Made by a program: the position numbers and the translations under genes
Part shown: positions 49,764 to 58,125 of the stretch, piece by piece
Numbering within the stretch: the stretch's first letter is position 1
How the letters are laid out: each line of letters begins with the position of its first letter
Source: Melaminivora suipulveris
Lineage (GTDB): Bacteria > Pseudomonadota > Gammaproteobacteria > Burkholderiales > Burkholderiaceae_C
DNA: 64,000 bases
NCBI RefSeq assembly: GCF_003008575.1
Contig: NZ_CP027667.1
Span: forward strand, 3,186,001 to 3,250,000
Reading direction: 5' to 3'
Notes under the pieces: generated by a model
What the model saw: the letters and a program-made list of their open reading frames with translations, nothing else
Database searches by the model: none
What the model was told of the DNA's origin: nothing

Positions 49764-51230
49764 ATGAGCGCCCCCGCAACCGACACTCCTGCAGATTCCC
49801 TTTCCACCACTTCGGCCAACCCATCCACGCTGCCCGAGGGCTGGCTGGAGGTCACCTCCATGGACCTGGACGCCCAGGGCGTGGCGCGCCGCGCCGACGG
49901 CAAGGTCGTCTTCATCGACGGCGCGCTGCCCACCGAGCTGGTCAGCGCCCGCACCGGCCGCAGGAAGAACAACTGGGAGCAGGCGCAGCTCACCGAAATC
50001 CACCGCGAATCCAGCCTGCGCGTGCGCCCGCTGTGCCCGCACTTCGGCCTGCACGAGGGCGCCTGCGGCGGCTGCAAGATGCAGCACCTGGACGCCGGCG
50101 CCCAGGTGGCGGTCAAGCAGCGCGTGCTGGAGGACAACCTGTGGCACCTGGGCAAGGTGCGCCCCGAAAACATCCTGCGCCCCATCGAAGGCCCGGCCTG
50201 GCGCTACCGCTGGCGCGCGCGCCTGTCGGTGCGCCACGTGGCCAAGAAGGGCACGGTGCTGGTGGGCTTTCACGAGAGAAAGAGCCGCTACATCGCCGAC
50301 ATGCAGACCTGCAAGATCCTGCCGGCGCATGTGGATGCCCTGCTGATGCCCCTGCGCGCGTTGATCGGCGCCATGGACGCGCGCGATACCTGCCCGCAGA
50401 TCGAGCTGGCCTGCGGCGACCGCGTCACCGCGCTGGTGCTGCGGCATCTGCAGCCGTTATCGAGCGCCGACATCGCCCGCCTGCGTGCCTTCGCCGCCGA
50501 GCACGGCGTGCAGTGGTGGCTGCAGCCCAAGGGGCCGGACACGGTGCACCTGCTGGACGAGGGCGGCGAGCCGCTGGCCTACGACCTGCCCGATTTCGGC
50601 ATCACCATGCCGTTCAGGCCGACCGACTTCACCCAGGTCAACCCGCACATCAACCGGGTGCTGGTCTCGCGCGCGCTGCGGCTGCTGGATGTGCGGCGGG
50701 ACGAGCGCGTGATCGACTGGTTCTGCGGGCTGGGCAACTTCACGCTGCCCCTGGCCACCCAGGCGCGCGAGGTGCTGGGCATCGAGGGCAGCGAGGCGCT
50801 GGTGGCGCGTGCGCGTGCCAATTTTGAGCAAAATCAGGCCTCAGCCGGCGTGGATAAACGGCTTGCAGCTACAAATTTTGTAGCACGCAATCTGTTCGAG
50901 ATGACGCCCGAGCTGCTGATGGCCGATGGCAGTGCCGACAAATGGCTGGTCGATCCACCCCGCGAAGGCGCTTTCGCGCTGGCCAAGGCGCTGGCCGACA
51001 TCCACCAGGCGCGCATCGGCGCTGCAGATGCGGCGCCCTTGCCCGCCGGCAGCGACGGCTGGGCGCCACCCGCGCGCATCGTCTACGTGAGCTGCAACCC
51101 TGCCACGCTGGCGCGCGACGCCGGGCTGCTGGTGCACCAGGCCGGCTACCGCTGCACGGCGGCGGGCGTGGTCAACATGTTCCCGCACACGGCGCATGTG
51201 GAGAGCATGGCGGTGTTCGAACGAACGTGA
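49764..51230 (+). CDS. rlmD: 23S rRNA (uracil(1939)-C(5))-methyltransferase RlmD
   Basis: Iron-sulfur, SAM-dependent enzyme that methylates U1939 of 23S rRNA. The 488-residue protein has a TRAM domain, the cluster motif [19 protein letters not shown], the SAM region [33 protein letters not shown] and the catalytic cysteine in [13 protein letters not shown]. Residues 354-374 ([21 protein letters not shown]) are encoded by a copy of the dispersed 58-bp element in the stretch after the SAM-binding strand. All catalytic motifs are intact. Confidence 0.94.
   Translation: MSAPATDTPADSLSTTSANPSTLPEGWLEVTSMDLDAQGVARRADGKVVFIDGALPTELVSARTGRRKNNWEQAQLTEIHRESSLRVRPLCPHFGLHEGACGGCKMQHLDAGAQVAVKQRVLEDNLWHLGKVRPENILRPIEGPAWRYRWRARLSVRHVAKKGTVLVGFHERKSRYIADMQTCKILPAHVDALLMPLRALIGAMDARDTCPQIELACGDRVTALVLRHLQPLSSADIARLRAFAAEHGVQWWLQPKGPDTVHLLDEGGEPLAYDLPDFGITMPFRPTDFTQVNPHINRVLVSRALRLLDVRRDERVIDWFCGLGNFTLPLATQAREVLGIEGSEALVARARANFEQNQASAGVDKRLAATNFVARNLFEMTPELLMADGSADKWLVDPPREGAFALAKALADIHQARIGAADAAPLPAGSDGWAPPARIVYVSCNPATLARDAGLLVHQAGYRCTAAGVVNMFPHTAHVESMAVFERT
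50821..50884 (-). repeat. Dispersed 58-bp element, copy 9 (in frame in rlmD)
   Basis: Reverse copy: on the minus strand CTACAAAATTTGTAGCTGCA, then CACGCCGGCTGAGGCC and a TTTTGCTC end. It is fully coding and in the same orientation and phase as the copy in truB; both encode F-E-x-N-x-A-x2-G-V-D. Confidence 0.75.
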
Positions 51231-51239
51231 GGAATAACG

Positions 51240-51295
51240 GTAAAAAGGGGTTCAAACCCTTGCTGCAAAAGCGATGGCAGCTACTGAATAAATAG
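51240..51295 (-). repeat. Dispersed 58-bp element, copy 10
   Basis: Reverse copy: on the minus strand GCTATTTATTCAGTAGCTGC and ending in CCCCTTTTTAC. It fills the whole gap between the rlmD stop and the stop of the convergent lipoprotein gene. Confidence 0.65.
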
Positions 51296-51297
51296 CG

Positions 51298-51705
51298 TCA
51301 GCCGCGGTTGCGCGAGTTGCGCGGCTCGTCCGAGCCGTCATCGCCGTCGCGCGAACGTTTGGGCTTGGGCGCCTCGGCGGGCTTTTCCAGCTGCGTCAGC
51401 ACCGAGGGAGTGCCCTCGATCTTGTTCTCGCGCATGTACTGGTCCATGTCCTTCCAGCCGGCGAAGACCTGCGCCTTGGCGGCCTTGGGATTTAGCGTGT
51501 AGCAGTCCTCCAGCCCGCGCAGCGCGTGTCGGCAGGCGCCGCCGATGGCCTTGGCTTCGGCCTCGCGCTGCAGCGTGCGCGCATCCGGCCCCAGGCCGGG
51601 GATGTCGCAGCCGGCCAGCAGCAGCGTGGCGGCCGTCGCGGTCAGCAAGGTGCGCAGGGCCGCGCCATGGGCGCGGGGCATGCGAGGTGAAAAGCGCTGC
51701 AGCAT
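51298..51705 (-). CDS. Predicted lipoprotein of unknown function
   Basis: A 135-residue protein with signal and lipobox LLAGC (about residues 29-33), a helical middle containing two cysteines (ACRHALRGLEDCYTL) and a basic/acidic C-terminal tail RSRDGDDGSDEPRNSRNRG. Family not recognised. The ATG at 51705 is preferred over one further upstream because the terminator of the next gene lies at 51749-51777 and a GAGG site precedes it. Confidence 0.65.
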   Translation of the reverse strand: MLQRFSPRMPRAHGAALRTLLTATAATLLLAGCDIPGLGPDARTLQREAEAKAIGGACRHALRGLEDCYTLNPKAAKAQVFAGWKDMDQYMRENKIEGTPSVLTQLEKPAEAPKPKRSRDGDDGSDEPRNSRNRG

Positions 51706-51748
51706 GTCCTCGTTATCGGCCGCGCCGCGCCCAAGTTGAGCCGGGGCG

Positions 51749-51777
51749 AAAAAAAGCCCTGCACGGCGTGCAGGGCT
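51749..51777 (-). terminator. Intrinsic terminator after the BI-1 family gene
   Basis: AGCCCTGCAC (51755-51764) pairs perfectly with GTGCAGGGCT (51768-51777), and on the minus strand a run of seven T follows. It lies 32 bp after the BI-1 gene stop. Confidence 0.88.
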
Positions 51778-51808
51778 GGTGAAACGCAAGAGCGCGTGGC
51801 GGACCGGG

Positions 51809-52504
51809 TCAGTCGCGCTCGCCGCCCATGATGCCCAGCAGGGCCAGCAGGCTCTGGAAGACGTTGAACAGGTCCAGGTACAGCGCCAGCGTGGCGCTGA
51901 TGTAGTTGGTCTCGCCGCCGTCCAGGATGCGCTTGATGTCGTACAGCATGAAGGCGCTGAAGATGCCGATGGCGGCCACCGAGATCGCCATCATGCCGGC
52001 CGACGAGCCGACGAAGACGTTGATGATGGCGCCCACCATCAGCACCAGCGCGCCGACGAACAGCCACTTGCCCAGGCCCGACAGATCGCGCTTGATGACG
52101 GTGGCCAGGCTGGCCATGACGAAGAACACGCCCGCCGTGCCGGCAAACGCCGTCATGATCAGCTCGGAGCCGTTGGAAAAGCCCAGGATGGCCCCGATCA
52201 GGCGCGACAGCATCAGCCCCATGAAGAAGGTGAAGGCCAGCAGCACCGGCACGCCGGCGGCCGAGTGCTTGGTCTTCTCGATGGCGAACATGAAAGCGAA
52301 GGCGCCGCCCAGGAAGACGATCAGTCCCAGACCGCCTTGCAGCGCGGCGGTGATGCCGGTGGCCACGCCCAGCCATGCGCCGGCGACCGTGGGCAGCAGG
52401 CTCAGCGCCAGCAGCCAGTAGGTGTTGCGCAGCACGCGGTGGCGCTGCTCCTGTGACAGCCCATAGCTGGCGGCGCTGCCGAAGCGGGTCATTTGATTGT
52501 CCAT
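51809..52504 (-). CDS. Bax inhibitor-1 (YbhL/YccA) family membrane protein
   Basis: A 231-residue protein with seven hydrophobic segments and the BI-1 pattern: LRNTYWLLALSLLPTVAGAWLG near the start, GMMAISVAAIGIFSAFMLYDIKRIL, and a C-terminal segment with two acidic residues NYISATLALYLDLFNVFQSLLALLG. Bacterial members are calcium-leak channels or FtsH-associated proteins. The ATG at 52504 has a CAGGAGAGA site; an earlier in-frame ATG does not. Confidence 0.93.
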   Translation of the reverse strand: MDNQMTRFGSAASYGLSQEQRHRVLRNTYWLLALSLLPTVAGAWLGVATGITAALQGGLGLIVFLGGAFAFMFAIEKTKHSAAGVPVLLAFTFFMGLMLSRLIGAILGFSNGSELIMTAFAGTAGVFFVMASLATVIKRDLSGLGKWLFVGALVLMVGAIINVFVGSSAGMMAISVAAIGIFSAFMLYDIKRILDGGETNYISATLALYLDLFNVFQSLLALLGIMGGERD

Positions 52505-52709
52505 GGGGTCTCTCTCCTGGTGTTCGATCCGGGCCCGCACGCTGCAGGCCAGCGGATTCTAGGTGGGGCGGTGCGGCGCCTTTTGCAATACCCGCGCCTC
52601 ATCCCCTACTTTAAGGTAGGCATTGTTTAGCCCTGACCGGGCGCAGTGATTGAGCTCCACTTGGCTATGCTCATCGTTTCCCATCCGTTTCAATTTTCCT
52701 GCCATCGCC

Positions 52710-53117
52710 ATGAAAACCACGCACGTACTCGAACTTTCCGACATCAAGCAGATCGCCGCCGCCGCCGAGGCCGAGGCGAGCAAGCACCAGTGGGCCGTGA
52801 CGATTGCCATCGTCGACGGCGGCGGCCACCTGCTGCACCTGGCGCGCCTGGACGGCGCAGCGCCGGTATCGGCCCACATTGCCCAGGCCAAGGCGCACAC
52901 CGCCGCGCTGGGCCGGCGCGAGAGCAAGGGCTACGAGGACATGATCAACGGCGGGCGCACGTCCTTCCTGTCGGCCCCGGCCATTGAAGGCCTGCTGGAG
53001 GGCGGCGTGCCGATCATGAAGGACGGCCAGTGCCTGGGCGCCGTGGGCGTGAGCGGTGTCAAGTCCAGCGAGGACGCTCAGATCGCCCGTGCGGGCATCG
53101 CTGCCATTGGCCTGTAA
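52710..53117 (+). CDS. GlcG/HbpS family protein
   Basis: A 135-residue protein of the GlcG/HbpS (DUF336) family: AAAAEAEASKHQWAVTIAIVDGGGHLLHLARLDGA at the start, GGVPIMKDGQCLGAVGVSG in the middle. Family members bind haem or act with glycolate and diol metabolism genes; function here is open. The nearby haem-uptake gene hemP, 190 bp away on the other strand, fits a haem link. ATG 52710 is the conserved start. Confidence 0.85.
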   Translation: MKTTHVLELSDIKQIAAAAEAEASKHQWAVTIAIVDGGGHLLHLARLDGAAPVSAHIAQAKAHTAALGRRESKGYEDMINGGRTSFLSAPAIEGLLEGGVPIMKDGQCLGAVGVSGVKSSEDAQIARAGIAAIGL

Positions 53118-53136
53118 GCCACAAGACGGCGCAATG

Positions 53137-53166
53137 AAAACCGGCCCCGTGAAGGACCGGTTTTTT
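53137..53166. terminator. Intrinsic terminator after the GlcG/HbpS gene
   Basis: AAAACCGG (53137-53144) pairs with CCGGTTTT (53157-53164), followed by further T. It ends the plus-strand gene, and its A run could also serve hemP from the other side. The DNA from here to 53303 shows no further gene. Confidence 0.8.
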
Positions 53167-53303
53167 CTTGGGTTGGGCGTGGCGTCGTGAAAAAAAGGCT
53201 TGGCTACGCGGACGAGGGGAAGTGTCCGTTGGCTGGCCAAAACGACTGGTCGGGCCAGAGGTGGCCCGAGAGTCGCCCCACGATGAAACGCTGCGCCGCG
53301 CGG

Positions 53304-53510
53304 CTATTTGGTCAGGATCAGCTTGCCCTGGCGCGTGGCCTGCAGGCGATAGAGAGTGCCCTTGTGCACGATGGTCACCGCCTTGTGGCCGCGCAGCAGT
53401 GCGGCGCTGTCCACAGCCAGCGGGTCTGCCGTTGCCGGGGCTGCGGCGTGTCGTGGCGTGGCCGAGGCGGACGCAAGGGGCTGGGTGGCGGTGCAGGCTG
53501 GCATGGGCAA
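53304..53510 (-). CDS. hemP: Haemin uptake protein HemP
   Basis: A 68-residue protein whose C-terminal half, SAALLRGHKAVTIVHKGTLYRL followed by LILTK, matches the HemP family that is linked to haem receptor genes. The N-terminal half is Ala/Pro-rich and not conserved. HemP is needed for expression of haem-uptake genes in some Betaproteobacteria. It sits 24 bp behind a strong Fur box and downstream of exbD, but with its own promoter. Confidence 0.85.
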   Translation of the reverse strand: MPMPACTATQPLASASATPRHAAAPATADPLAVDSAALLRGHKAVTIVHKGTLYRLQATRQGKLILTK

Positions 53511-53533
53511 AAGTGGATGGTGCGCACGGATTG

Positions 53534-53552
53534 GTTAATGATAACCATTCTC
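53534..53552. promoter_or_regulatory. Fur box upstream of hemP
   Basis: GTTAATGATAACCATTCTC matches the 19-bp Fur consensus at 16 positions. It lies 24 bp upstream of hemP and 36 bp past the stop of exbD, so hemP should be repressed by iron. Confidence 0.8.
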
Positions 53553-53587
53553 GATTAAGCGTCAAGCGCCCATGGGATCGGTGCGGG

Positions 53588-53998
53588 TCACTGTGCAGGA
53601 TCGGTCACGAAGCCGATCTTGCGCACCCCCGCGCGCTGCGCCGCCGACATGGCCTGCGCCACGCGCTCGTAGCGAACGTCCTTGTCGCCGCGGATGTGCA
53701 GGTCGGGCTGCGGGTCCTTGGCGGCTTCCGCGCGCAGGCGCGGCTCCAGCTCTTCGTCGTCGATGGAGGACTCGTTCCAGTGGTAGCTGCCGTCGGCCGT
53801 CACCGACAGGCGGATGGTCTCGGGCTTGATGACCTCTTCCTGGTTGGCCGCGCGCGGCAGATCCACCGGCACGGCGTGCTTCATGACGGGCACGGTGATG
53901 ATGAAGATGATGAGCAGTACCAGCATGACGTCGACCAGCGGCGTCATGTTGATCTCGTTCATCACCTCGTCGGCTTCATCCTGCGTTCCGAAGGCCAT
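53588..53998 (-). CDS. exbD: TonB-system energiser ExbD
   Basis: A 136-residue protein with one N-terminal transmembrane segment and the family pattern INMTPLVDVMLVLLIIFIITVPVM, in which the aspartate is needed for proton coupling. A periplasmic domain with HIRGDKDVRYERVAQAMSAAQRAGV follows. With ExbB it drives TonB; it begins six bases after exbB. Confidence 0.95.
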   Translation of the reverse strand: MAFGTQDEADEVMNEINMTPLVDVMLVLLIIFIITVPVMKHAVPVDLPRAANQEEVIKPETIRLSVTADGSYHWNESSIDDEELEPRLRAEAAKDPQPDLHIRGDKDVRYERVAQAMSAAQRAGVRKIGFVTDPAQ

Positions 53999-54004
53999 GG
54001 CGCA

Positions 54005-54730
54005 TCAGCCTTTCTTCATCGGGATGACGCTGGCGCGCGGGGCGTCGGTGCCGCCCGTCCGCACGCGCGCTCCCGTCACGAAGTAGGCGTGCAGATCGTG
54101 CGCGAAGCTGTTCAGCCGGCTCAGGATGTGCTTGTTGCCGCGCACCAGCGCGTTGTAGCCCAGCACCGCGGGAATGGCCACCGCCAGGCCCAGCGCGGTC
54201 ATGATCAGCGCCTCGCCGATGGGGCCGGCCACCTTGTCGATGGTCGACTGGCCCGACGCGCCGATGGCCAGCAGCGCGTGGTAGATGCCCCACACGGTGC
54301 CGAACAGGCCCACGAACGGCGCGGTGGAGCCGACCGAGGCCAAGATGGCCAGGCCCGACTGCAGGCGGGCGGTGAACTCGTCGATGCTGTTGCGCAGGCT
54401 GCGCGTGACCCAGTCGCTCACGTCCAGGTGGTCGTGCAGCTGCGCCTGGCTGTTGCGGTGGTGCGCCGTGGCTTCGCGCCCTTCGATGGCCAGGTGACGA
54501 AACGGGTTGGCGGGGCTGGCATCAAGCTTGGCCAGGCCGGCAACGAAGTCCTCGCTGTGCCAGAAATCGTTGGTCTCGCGCGCCAGGCGCTTGAATTTCA
54601 CGATGTCCAGCGCCTTGAGGGCGATGACGATCCAGCTGGCCAGCGACATGCCCAGCAGCAGCAAGGCGGTGGCGCGGGTGACGAGGTCGCCCTGGATCCA
54701 GACGTTGGCGATGCCAAATTGCGATTCCAT
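54005..54730 (-). CDS. exbB: TonB-system proton channel ExbB
   Basis: A 241-residue MotA/TolQ/ExbB-family protein: an N-terminal helix (ATALLLLGMSLASWIVIALKALDI), then GLAILASVGSTAPFVGLFGTVWGIYHA and GPIGEALIMTALGLAVAIPAVLGYN, the signature helices. It uses the proton gradient to energise TonB-dependent uptake. ATG 54730 follows an AGGAGTC ribosome site. Gene order on this strand is tonB, exbB, exbD. Confidence 0.95.
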   Translation of the reverse strand: MESQFGIANVWIQGDLVTRATALLLLGMSLASWIVIALKALDIVKFKRLARETNDFWHSEDFVAGLAKLDASPANPFRHLAIEGREATAHHRNSQAQLHDHLDVSDWVTRSLRNSIDEFTARLQSGLAILASVGSTAPFVGLFGTVWGIYHALLAIGASGQSTIDKVAGPIGEALIMTALGLAVAIPAVLGYNALVRGNKHILSRLNSFAHDLHAYFVTGARVRTGGTDAPRASVIPMKKG

Positions 54731-54771
54731 GAATGAAGACTCCTGGGTTGGCCGGGGCCGTTGCTTGTAGG

Positions 54772-55566
54772 TTATTGCTTGAGCATGAAATTGATGGGCT
54801 GCACGAACCACATGGCCTCGGGCACGCCGTGGCGCGTGCCGGGCACGAAGCGCCAGCGCTGCACGGTTTCCGCGGCCTGGCGGTCCAGGCGGTCGAAGCC
54901 GCTGGACTTCTTCACTTCGACCTTTTGCGGCAGGCCGTCGGCGCCGATCAGCACGTTGAGCAGCACCACGCCCTGCTCGCCCAGGCGGCGGCTGACGGCA
55001 GGGTAGGCGGGCGCCGGGTTGTTCAGGTGGCTGGCGTTGCTGGACGGCTGGACCACGGCTGGCCGCGCCGGGGGGGCAGGGGGCGCGGGCGCCGCCGGCG
55101 CGGCGGCCACGGGCGCCGGGGGCGCGGGAGGCGCGGGAGGCGCGGGAGGCGCGGGGGAGGGTGGGACGGGCGGCTGCGGCTCGGTCACGCCCAGCGGGGC
55201 ATTCGGTGCCGGCTCCGCGGCGGGCACGGCCAGCGGCATGGGCGCGGGAGTCGGCGCGGGCGCCTTGGCTGGCGCCGGCGCCGGCCTGGGCGGCTTCGGA
55301 GGGGCCGGCTTGGGCGGCGGTGGCGCCGGCTTCGGGGGCGGTGGCGGTGCCGGCGGGGGCGGCGGCGCGGGAGGCGCCGGCGGTTGGGCAACGAGCAGCT
55401 CGCTGATCACCTGCACCGGGACCACCATCTGCGGTGGCGTCGGTCGCGCCAGCTTGGCCTGCAGCGCCCACAGGCCGGCGGCGTGCAACACCAGCACCGT
55501 GCCGACGACCGCAACGTTGCGGCCGGCCTGGCCTGGCGCAGTGCCCTGTCGATCAGTCAAAAGCAT
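54772..55566 (-). CDS. tonB: TonB energy transducer
   Basis: A 264-residue TonB: an N-terminal helix ([18 protein letters not shown]), a proline/alanine-rich periplasmic spacer of about 120 residues with PPP and KP repeats, and the C-terminal beta-alpha-beta domain with [46 protein letters not shown] in separate conserved parts. The start is taken at ATG 55566; ATG 55605 would add 13 residues. It powers siderophore and haem receptors. Confidence 0.92.
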   Translation of the reverse strand: MLLTDRQGTAPGQAGRNVAVVGTVLVLHAAGLWALQAKLARPTPPQMVVPVQVISELLVAQPPAPPAPPPPPAPPPPPKPAPPPPKPAPPKPPRPAPAPAKAPAPTPAPMPLAVPAAEPAPNAPLGVTEPQPPVPPSPAPPAPPAPPAPPAPVAAAPAAPAPPAPPARPAVVQPSSNASHLNNPAPAYPAVSRRLGEQGVVLLNVLIGADGLPQKVEVKKSSGFDRLDRQAAETVQRWRFVPGTRHGVPEAMWFVQPINFMLKQ

Positions 55567-55643
55567 GAAAAAGGGTGGCTGGCGGCGCTGCCGGCGAAAC
55601 GGCAAGACCGATGGCGCCTGTCAAGAGGGGCGGGACGCGCGCA

Positions 55644-55721
55644 TCACTTGCGCACGATCCACCAAAGCGATCCCAGCACGAGGATCAGACTGCCGGCGAG
55701 AGGAGCGAGGACTTGCAGCAT
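55644..55721 (-). CDS. 25-residue single-span membrane peptide overlapping bfd
   Basis: The minus strand encodes [20 protein letters not shown] followed by WIVRK, one hydrophobic helix with a basic end. A strong AGGAAGG ribosome site stands six bases before the ATG. Its first 37 bases overlap the 3' end of bfd in another reading frame. It lies between bfd and tonB on the same strand, so it would be translated from their common transcript. The family is not recognised; size and site make it a good small-protein candidate. Confidence 0.55.
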   Translation of the reverse strand: MLQVLAPLAGSLILVLGSLWWIVRK

Positions 55722-55960
55722 GCGTTGCCTTCCTGACAGAGGTGGGCAAGCTGGCTGGAGTCAGGCAGGGTTTCGTTGTGCAGCGCCGCCGTCGGCTGCA
55801 GCGCGCAGCACTGCGAGACGATGGCGCGCGCCGAGTTCTCGCAGCAGCCGCACTGGGTGGCGACGCCGAGCTCGAACTGGATCTCGTCGAAATTCATCCC
55901 CGCCCGCGCGTGGCGTGCGATCTCGCGGTCGGAAACACGGTGGCAGACGCAGACGATCAT
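55685..55960 (-). CDS. bfd: Bacterioferritin-associated ferredoxin (Bfd-like)
   Basis: The first 55 residues match Bfd: [21 protein letters not shown], then [21 protein letters not shown], giving the four cysteines of the [2Fe-2S] cluster. Bfd reduces iron in bacterioferritin so that it can be released. At 91 residues it is longer than usual, with a C-terminal tail that has five extra cysteines (SQCC, HLCQ, NACC). The tail overlaps the small membrane ORF. A Fur-like palindrome lies upstream. Confidence 0.9.
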   Translation of the reverse strand: MIVCVCHRVSDREIARHARAGMNFDEIQFELGVATQCGCCENSARAIVSQCCALQPTAALHNETLPDSSQLAHLCQEGNACCKSSLLSPAV

Positions 55961-56015
55961 GGCGGGCGGAGGTCAGACTCGGGCTGGCTCGGATTGAAAG
56001 GATGAGCGAAGTATA

Positions 56016-56034
56016 AATGCGAATCCATCGCATT
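56016..56034. promoter_or_regulatory. Fur-like palindrome upstream of bfd
   Basis: AATGCGA (56016-56022) and TCGCATT (56028-56034) form a perfect 7-5-7 palindrome 56 bp upstream of the bfd start. It partly matches the Fur consensus and its place before an iron gene supports that reading, but another regulator is possible. Confidence 0.45.
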
Positions 56035-56100
56035 ACCGTCTGATTTTCGCGATATCCCTGCCGCCGTCGCGGTGGCCGCGCAGGCCATGCCGTCGCGGAC

Positions 56101-56133
56101 AAAAGAAAACCGACGCCTCGGCGCCGGTTTTCT
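56101..56133. terminator. Bidirectional intrinsic terminator
   Basis: GAAAACCG (56105-56112) pairs with CGGTTTTC (56125-56132) with an inner GCC/GGC stem; A and T runs lie on opposite sides. It stands after the SWIB gene on the minus strand, before the bfd promoter. Confidence 0.75.
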
Positions 56134-56168
56134 TCCTGGTGCCGGCCTCGCAGGGCGGCGGCCAGAAT

Positions 56169-56459
56169 TCACTTCACGTGCTTGCCGATCAGGCCGGCCA
56201 TCTCGAACATCGAGACCTGGGGTTTGCCGAAGACCTCCTTGAGCTTGGCGTCGGCGTTGATCATGCGCTTGTTGCTCGCGTCCTGCAGGTTGTGCTGCTT
56301 GATGTAGACCCACAGCTTGCTGATGATCTCGGTGCGCGGCAGCGGCGTGCTGCCGACCACGGCAGCCAGTGCCGGGCTGGGTGTCAGCGGCTTCATGAAG
56401 GCGGCGTTGGGAGTGCGCTTCTTGGCGGGAGCGGCGGATGCGTTCTTTGCAGTTGCCAT
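56169..56459 (-). CDS. SWIB/MDM2 domain protein
   Basis: A 96-residue protein with a short basic, alanine-rich N-terminus and a SWIB domain: FMKPLTPSPALAAVVGSTPLPRTEIISKLWVYIKQHNLQ in two conserved blocks, then the block DAKLKEVFGKPQVSMFEMAGLIGKHV. The domain is best known from eukaryotic chromatin factors and chlamydial topoisomerase; in Betaproteobacteria it is a stand-alone, probably DNA-binding protein of unknown role. A GAAGGACTC site precedes the ATG. Confidence 0.88.
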   Translation of the reverse strand: MATAKNASAAPAKKRTPNAAFMKPLTPSPALAAVVGSTPLPRTEIISKLWVYIKQHNLQDASNKRMINADAKLKEVFGKPQVSMFEMAGLIGKHVK

Positions 56460-56682
56460 GTTGAAGAGTCCTTCTTGGGAGTGGAAATATCACCAGCGAA
56501 CGCCTGGTGCTCCACTGGTGCGGCGATGCTACTGGGAAAAAAACGCCTTTCCAAGGCGGGTAGCCCTTTTTTGACGGTGTGCGGCGCCCGTTTTGTGGCG
56601 CGGGCGACAATGCGCGCCCGTTGCCGCGTGCCACGCGCGGCGCACGCCGTTTCGTCCAACCTCTTTTGCCCGAGCCGATGCC

Positions 56683-57189
56683 ATGACTGCCGCTGCCACA
56701 CCTTCCATCAGCACCTGCGACCTGTGCGATACGCACAAGGGCGACGATAGCGGCGCGTTCCGCGTGCTGCCGCCAGGTTTTCACAGCTATGGCGGCGTCT
56801 CGGCGTTCGGCGGCCCGGTCAGCACAGTCAAGTGCTTCGAGGACAACTCGCTGGTCAAGGCGGCCGTGGATTCGCCCGGCGCGGGCCGGGTGCTGGTGGT
56901 CGACGGCGGCGCCTCGCTGCGCCGTGCCTTGGTGGGTGGCAACCTGGCCGCCAGCGCGGCGCGCAATGGCTGGGCCGGCATCGTCGTCAACGGCTGCGTG
57001 CGCGACGTGGCCGAGCTGGAGGCGGCGCAGGTGGGCGTCCGCGCCCTGGGTGTGGTGCCCATGCCGACGGAGAAACGCGGCGAAGGCCAGGCCGATGTGG
57101 CGCTGCAGATCCAGGGCGTGTGGGTGCGGCCTGGCGACTGGCTGTATGCCGACGCCGACGGCATCGTGGTCAGCGACCGGCAGCTTTGA
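56683..57189 (+). CDS. rraA: RraA family protein (RNase E regulator / 4-hydroxy-4-methyl-2-oxoglutarate aldolase)
   Basis: A 168-residue RraA-fold protein: STCDLCDTHKG at the start (T-C-D-L-x-D), the central GRVLVVDGGASLRRALVGGNLAASAARNGWAGIVVNGCVRDV, with GCVRD-type arginine and aspartate for pyruvate and metal, and a DADGIVVSD end. Short members of this family can inhibit RNase E, or act as aldolases of oxaloacetate and hydroxymethyl-oxoglutarate; both activities remain possible. Confidence 0.88.
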   Translation: MTAAATPSISTCDLCDTHKGDDSGAFRVLPPGFHSYGGVSAFGGPVSTVKCFEDNSLVKAAVDSPGAGRVLVVDGGASLRRALVGGNLAASAARNGWAGIVVNGCVRDVAELEAAQVGVRALGVVPMPTEKRGEGQADVALQIQGVWVRPGDWLYADADGIVVSDRQL

Positions 57190-57192
57190 CGC

Positions 57193-58125
57193 TCAGCCGC
57201 GGCCCACGCGCCAGGCCAGGCGCGAGGGCAGGGTGGCCAGAAGCACGCTGGCCAGAGCGATGGCGAACGCCAGCAGCTGCACGCCGGTGAGGCGCTCGCC
57301 GAGCGCCACCACGCCGACCAGCGCCGCGCTCACCGGCAGCAGCACGGTGAACACGCCGCCCTGCGCGGCCGGCACCACGCGCAGGCCGTTCATCCACAGC
57401 CAGACGGTCCACATGCACGCCGCCAGCGCGTAGAACACCAGCAGCAGCCAGACGCCTCCTGGCACGGCCGCGAAGTCGAAACGCAAGGCCAGCCACAGGC
57501 CCATTGGCGTGGCCAGGGCGAAGCCCCAGGCGTTGATGAGCGCGGTAATGCGCTTGGGCCCCAAAGCGCCCGTGAGCTTTTTGCCGATGACCGAGTACGC
57601 GCCCTCGCAGATCGACGCCGCCACCAGCAGCGCGTAGCCCAGCCACAGCGTGCGCGAGGCGTCCACCGCCGCCTGCCCCGGCGCGCCGCCCGGCTTGGAC
57701 AGCGCGAACAGGGCAATGCCGAACACCGCGCAGGCCACCGCGATCCAGGTGCGCGGCGCCACCCGTTCGCGCAAAAACAGCCAGCTCATCACCGCCACGC
57801 ACGCCGGGATGGAGGCCATGATGACCCCGGCCGAGGTGGCGCTGGTCAGGCTCACGCCGTAGATCATGAAGATGGTGAACAGGAAATTGCCCAGCAACGC
57901 CTGCAGAAACAGCAGCGCGCGCGTCTGGCGCGTCATGGCGGGCTCGTCGGCGGGGCGGCGCAGCCAGCCCAGCATGGCCGCGCCGCCGATGCCAAAGCGC
58001 AGCCAGGCCAGCAGAAAGACGGGGAACGTCGCCGCCAGCGGCTTGGACAAGGCGACGTAGCTGCCCACGAGCGACATGCTCAGGGCCAGGCAGAGATAGG
58101 CGGCGGGGCGGCTGGGGGCGTGCAT
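57193..58125 (-). CDS. EamA/DMT-family transporter
   Basis: A 310-residue carrier with ten hydrophobic segments and two EamA repeats. It opens with SRPAAYLCLALSMSLVGSYVAL, and the second half contains VAASICEGAYSVIGKKL. It converges on rraA with three bases between stops. Substrate unknown. It is only distantly like the EamA protein at 14678. Confidence 0.85.
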   Translation of the reverse strand: MHAPSRPAAYLCLALSMSLVGSYVALSKPLAATFPVFLLAWLRFGIGGAAMLGWLRRPADEPAMTRQTRALLFLQALLGNFLFTIFMIYGVSLTSATSAGVIMASIPACVAVMSWLFLRERVAPRTWIAVACAVFGIALFALSKPGGAPGQAAVDASRTLWLGYALLVAASICEGAYSVIGKKLTGALGPKRITALINAWGFALATPMGLWLALRFDFAAVPGGVWLLLVFYALAACMWTVWLWMNGLRVVPAAQGGVFTVLLPVSAALVGVVALGERLTGVQLLAFAIALASVLLATLPSRLAWRVGRG

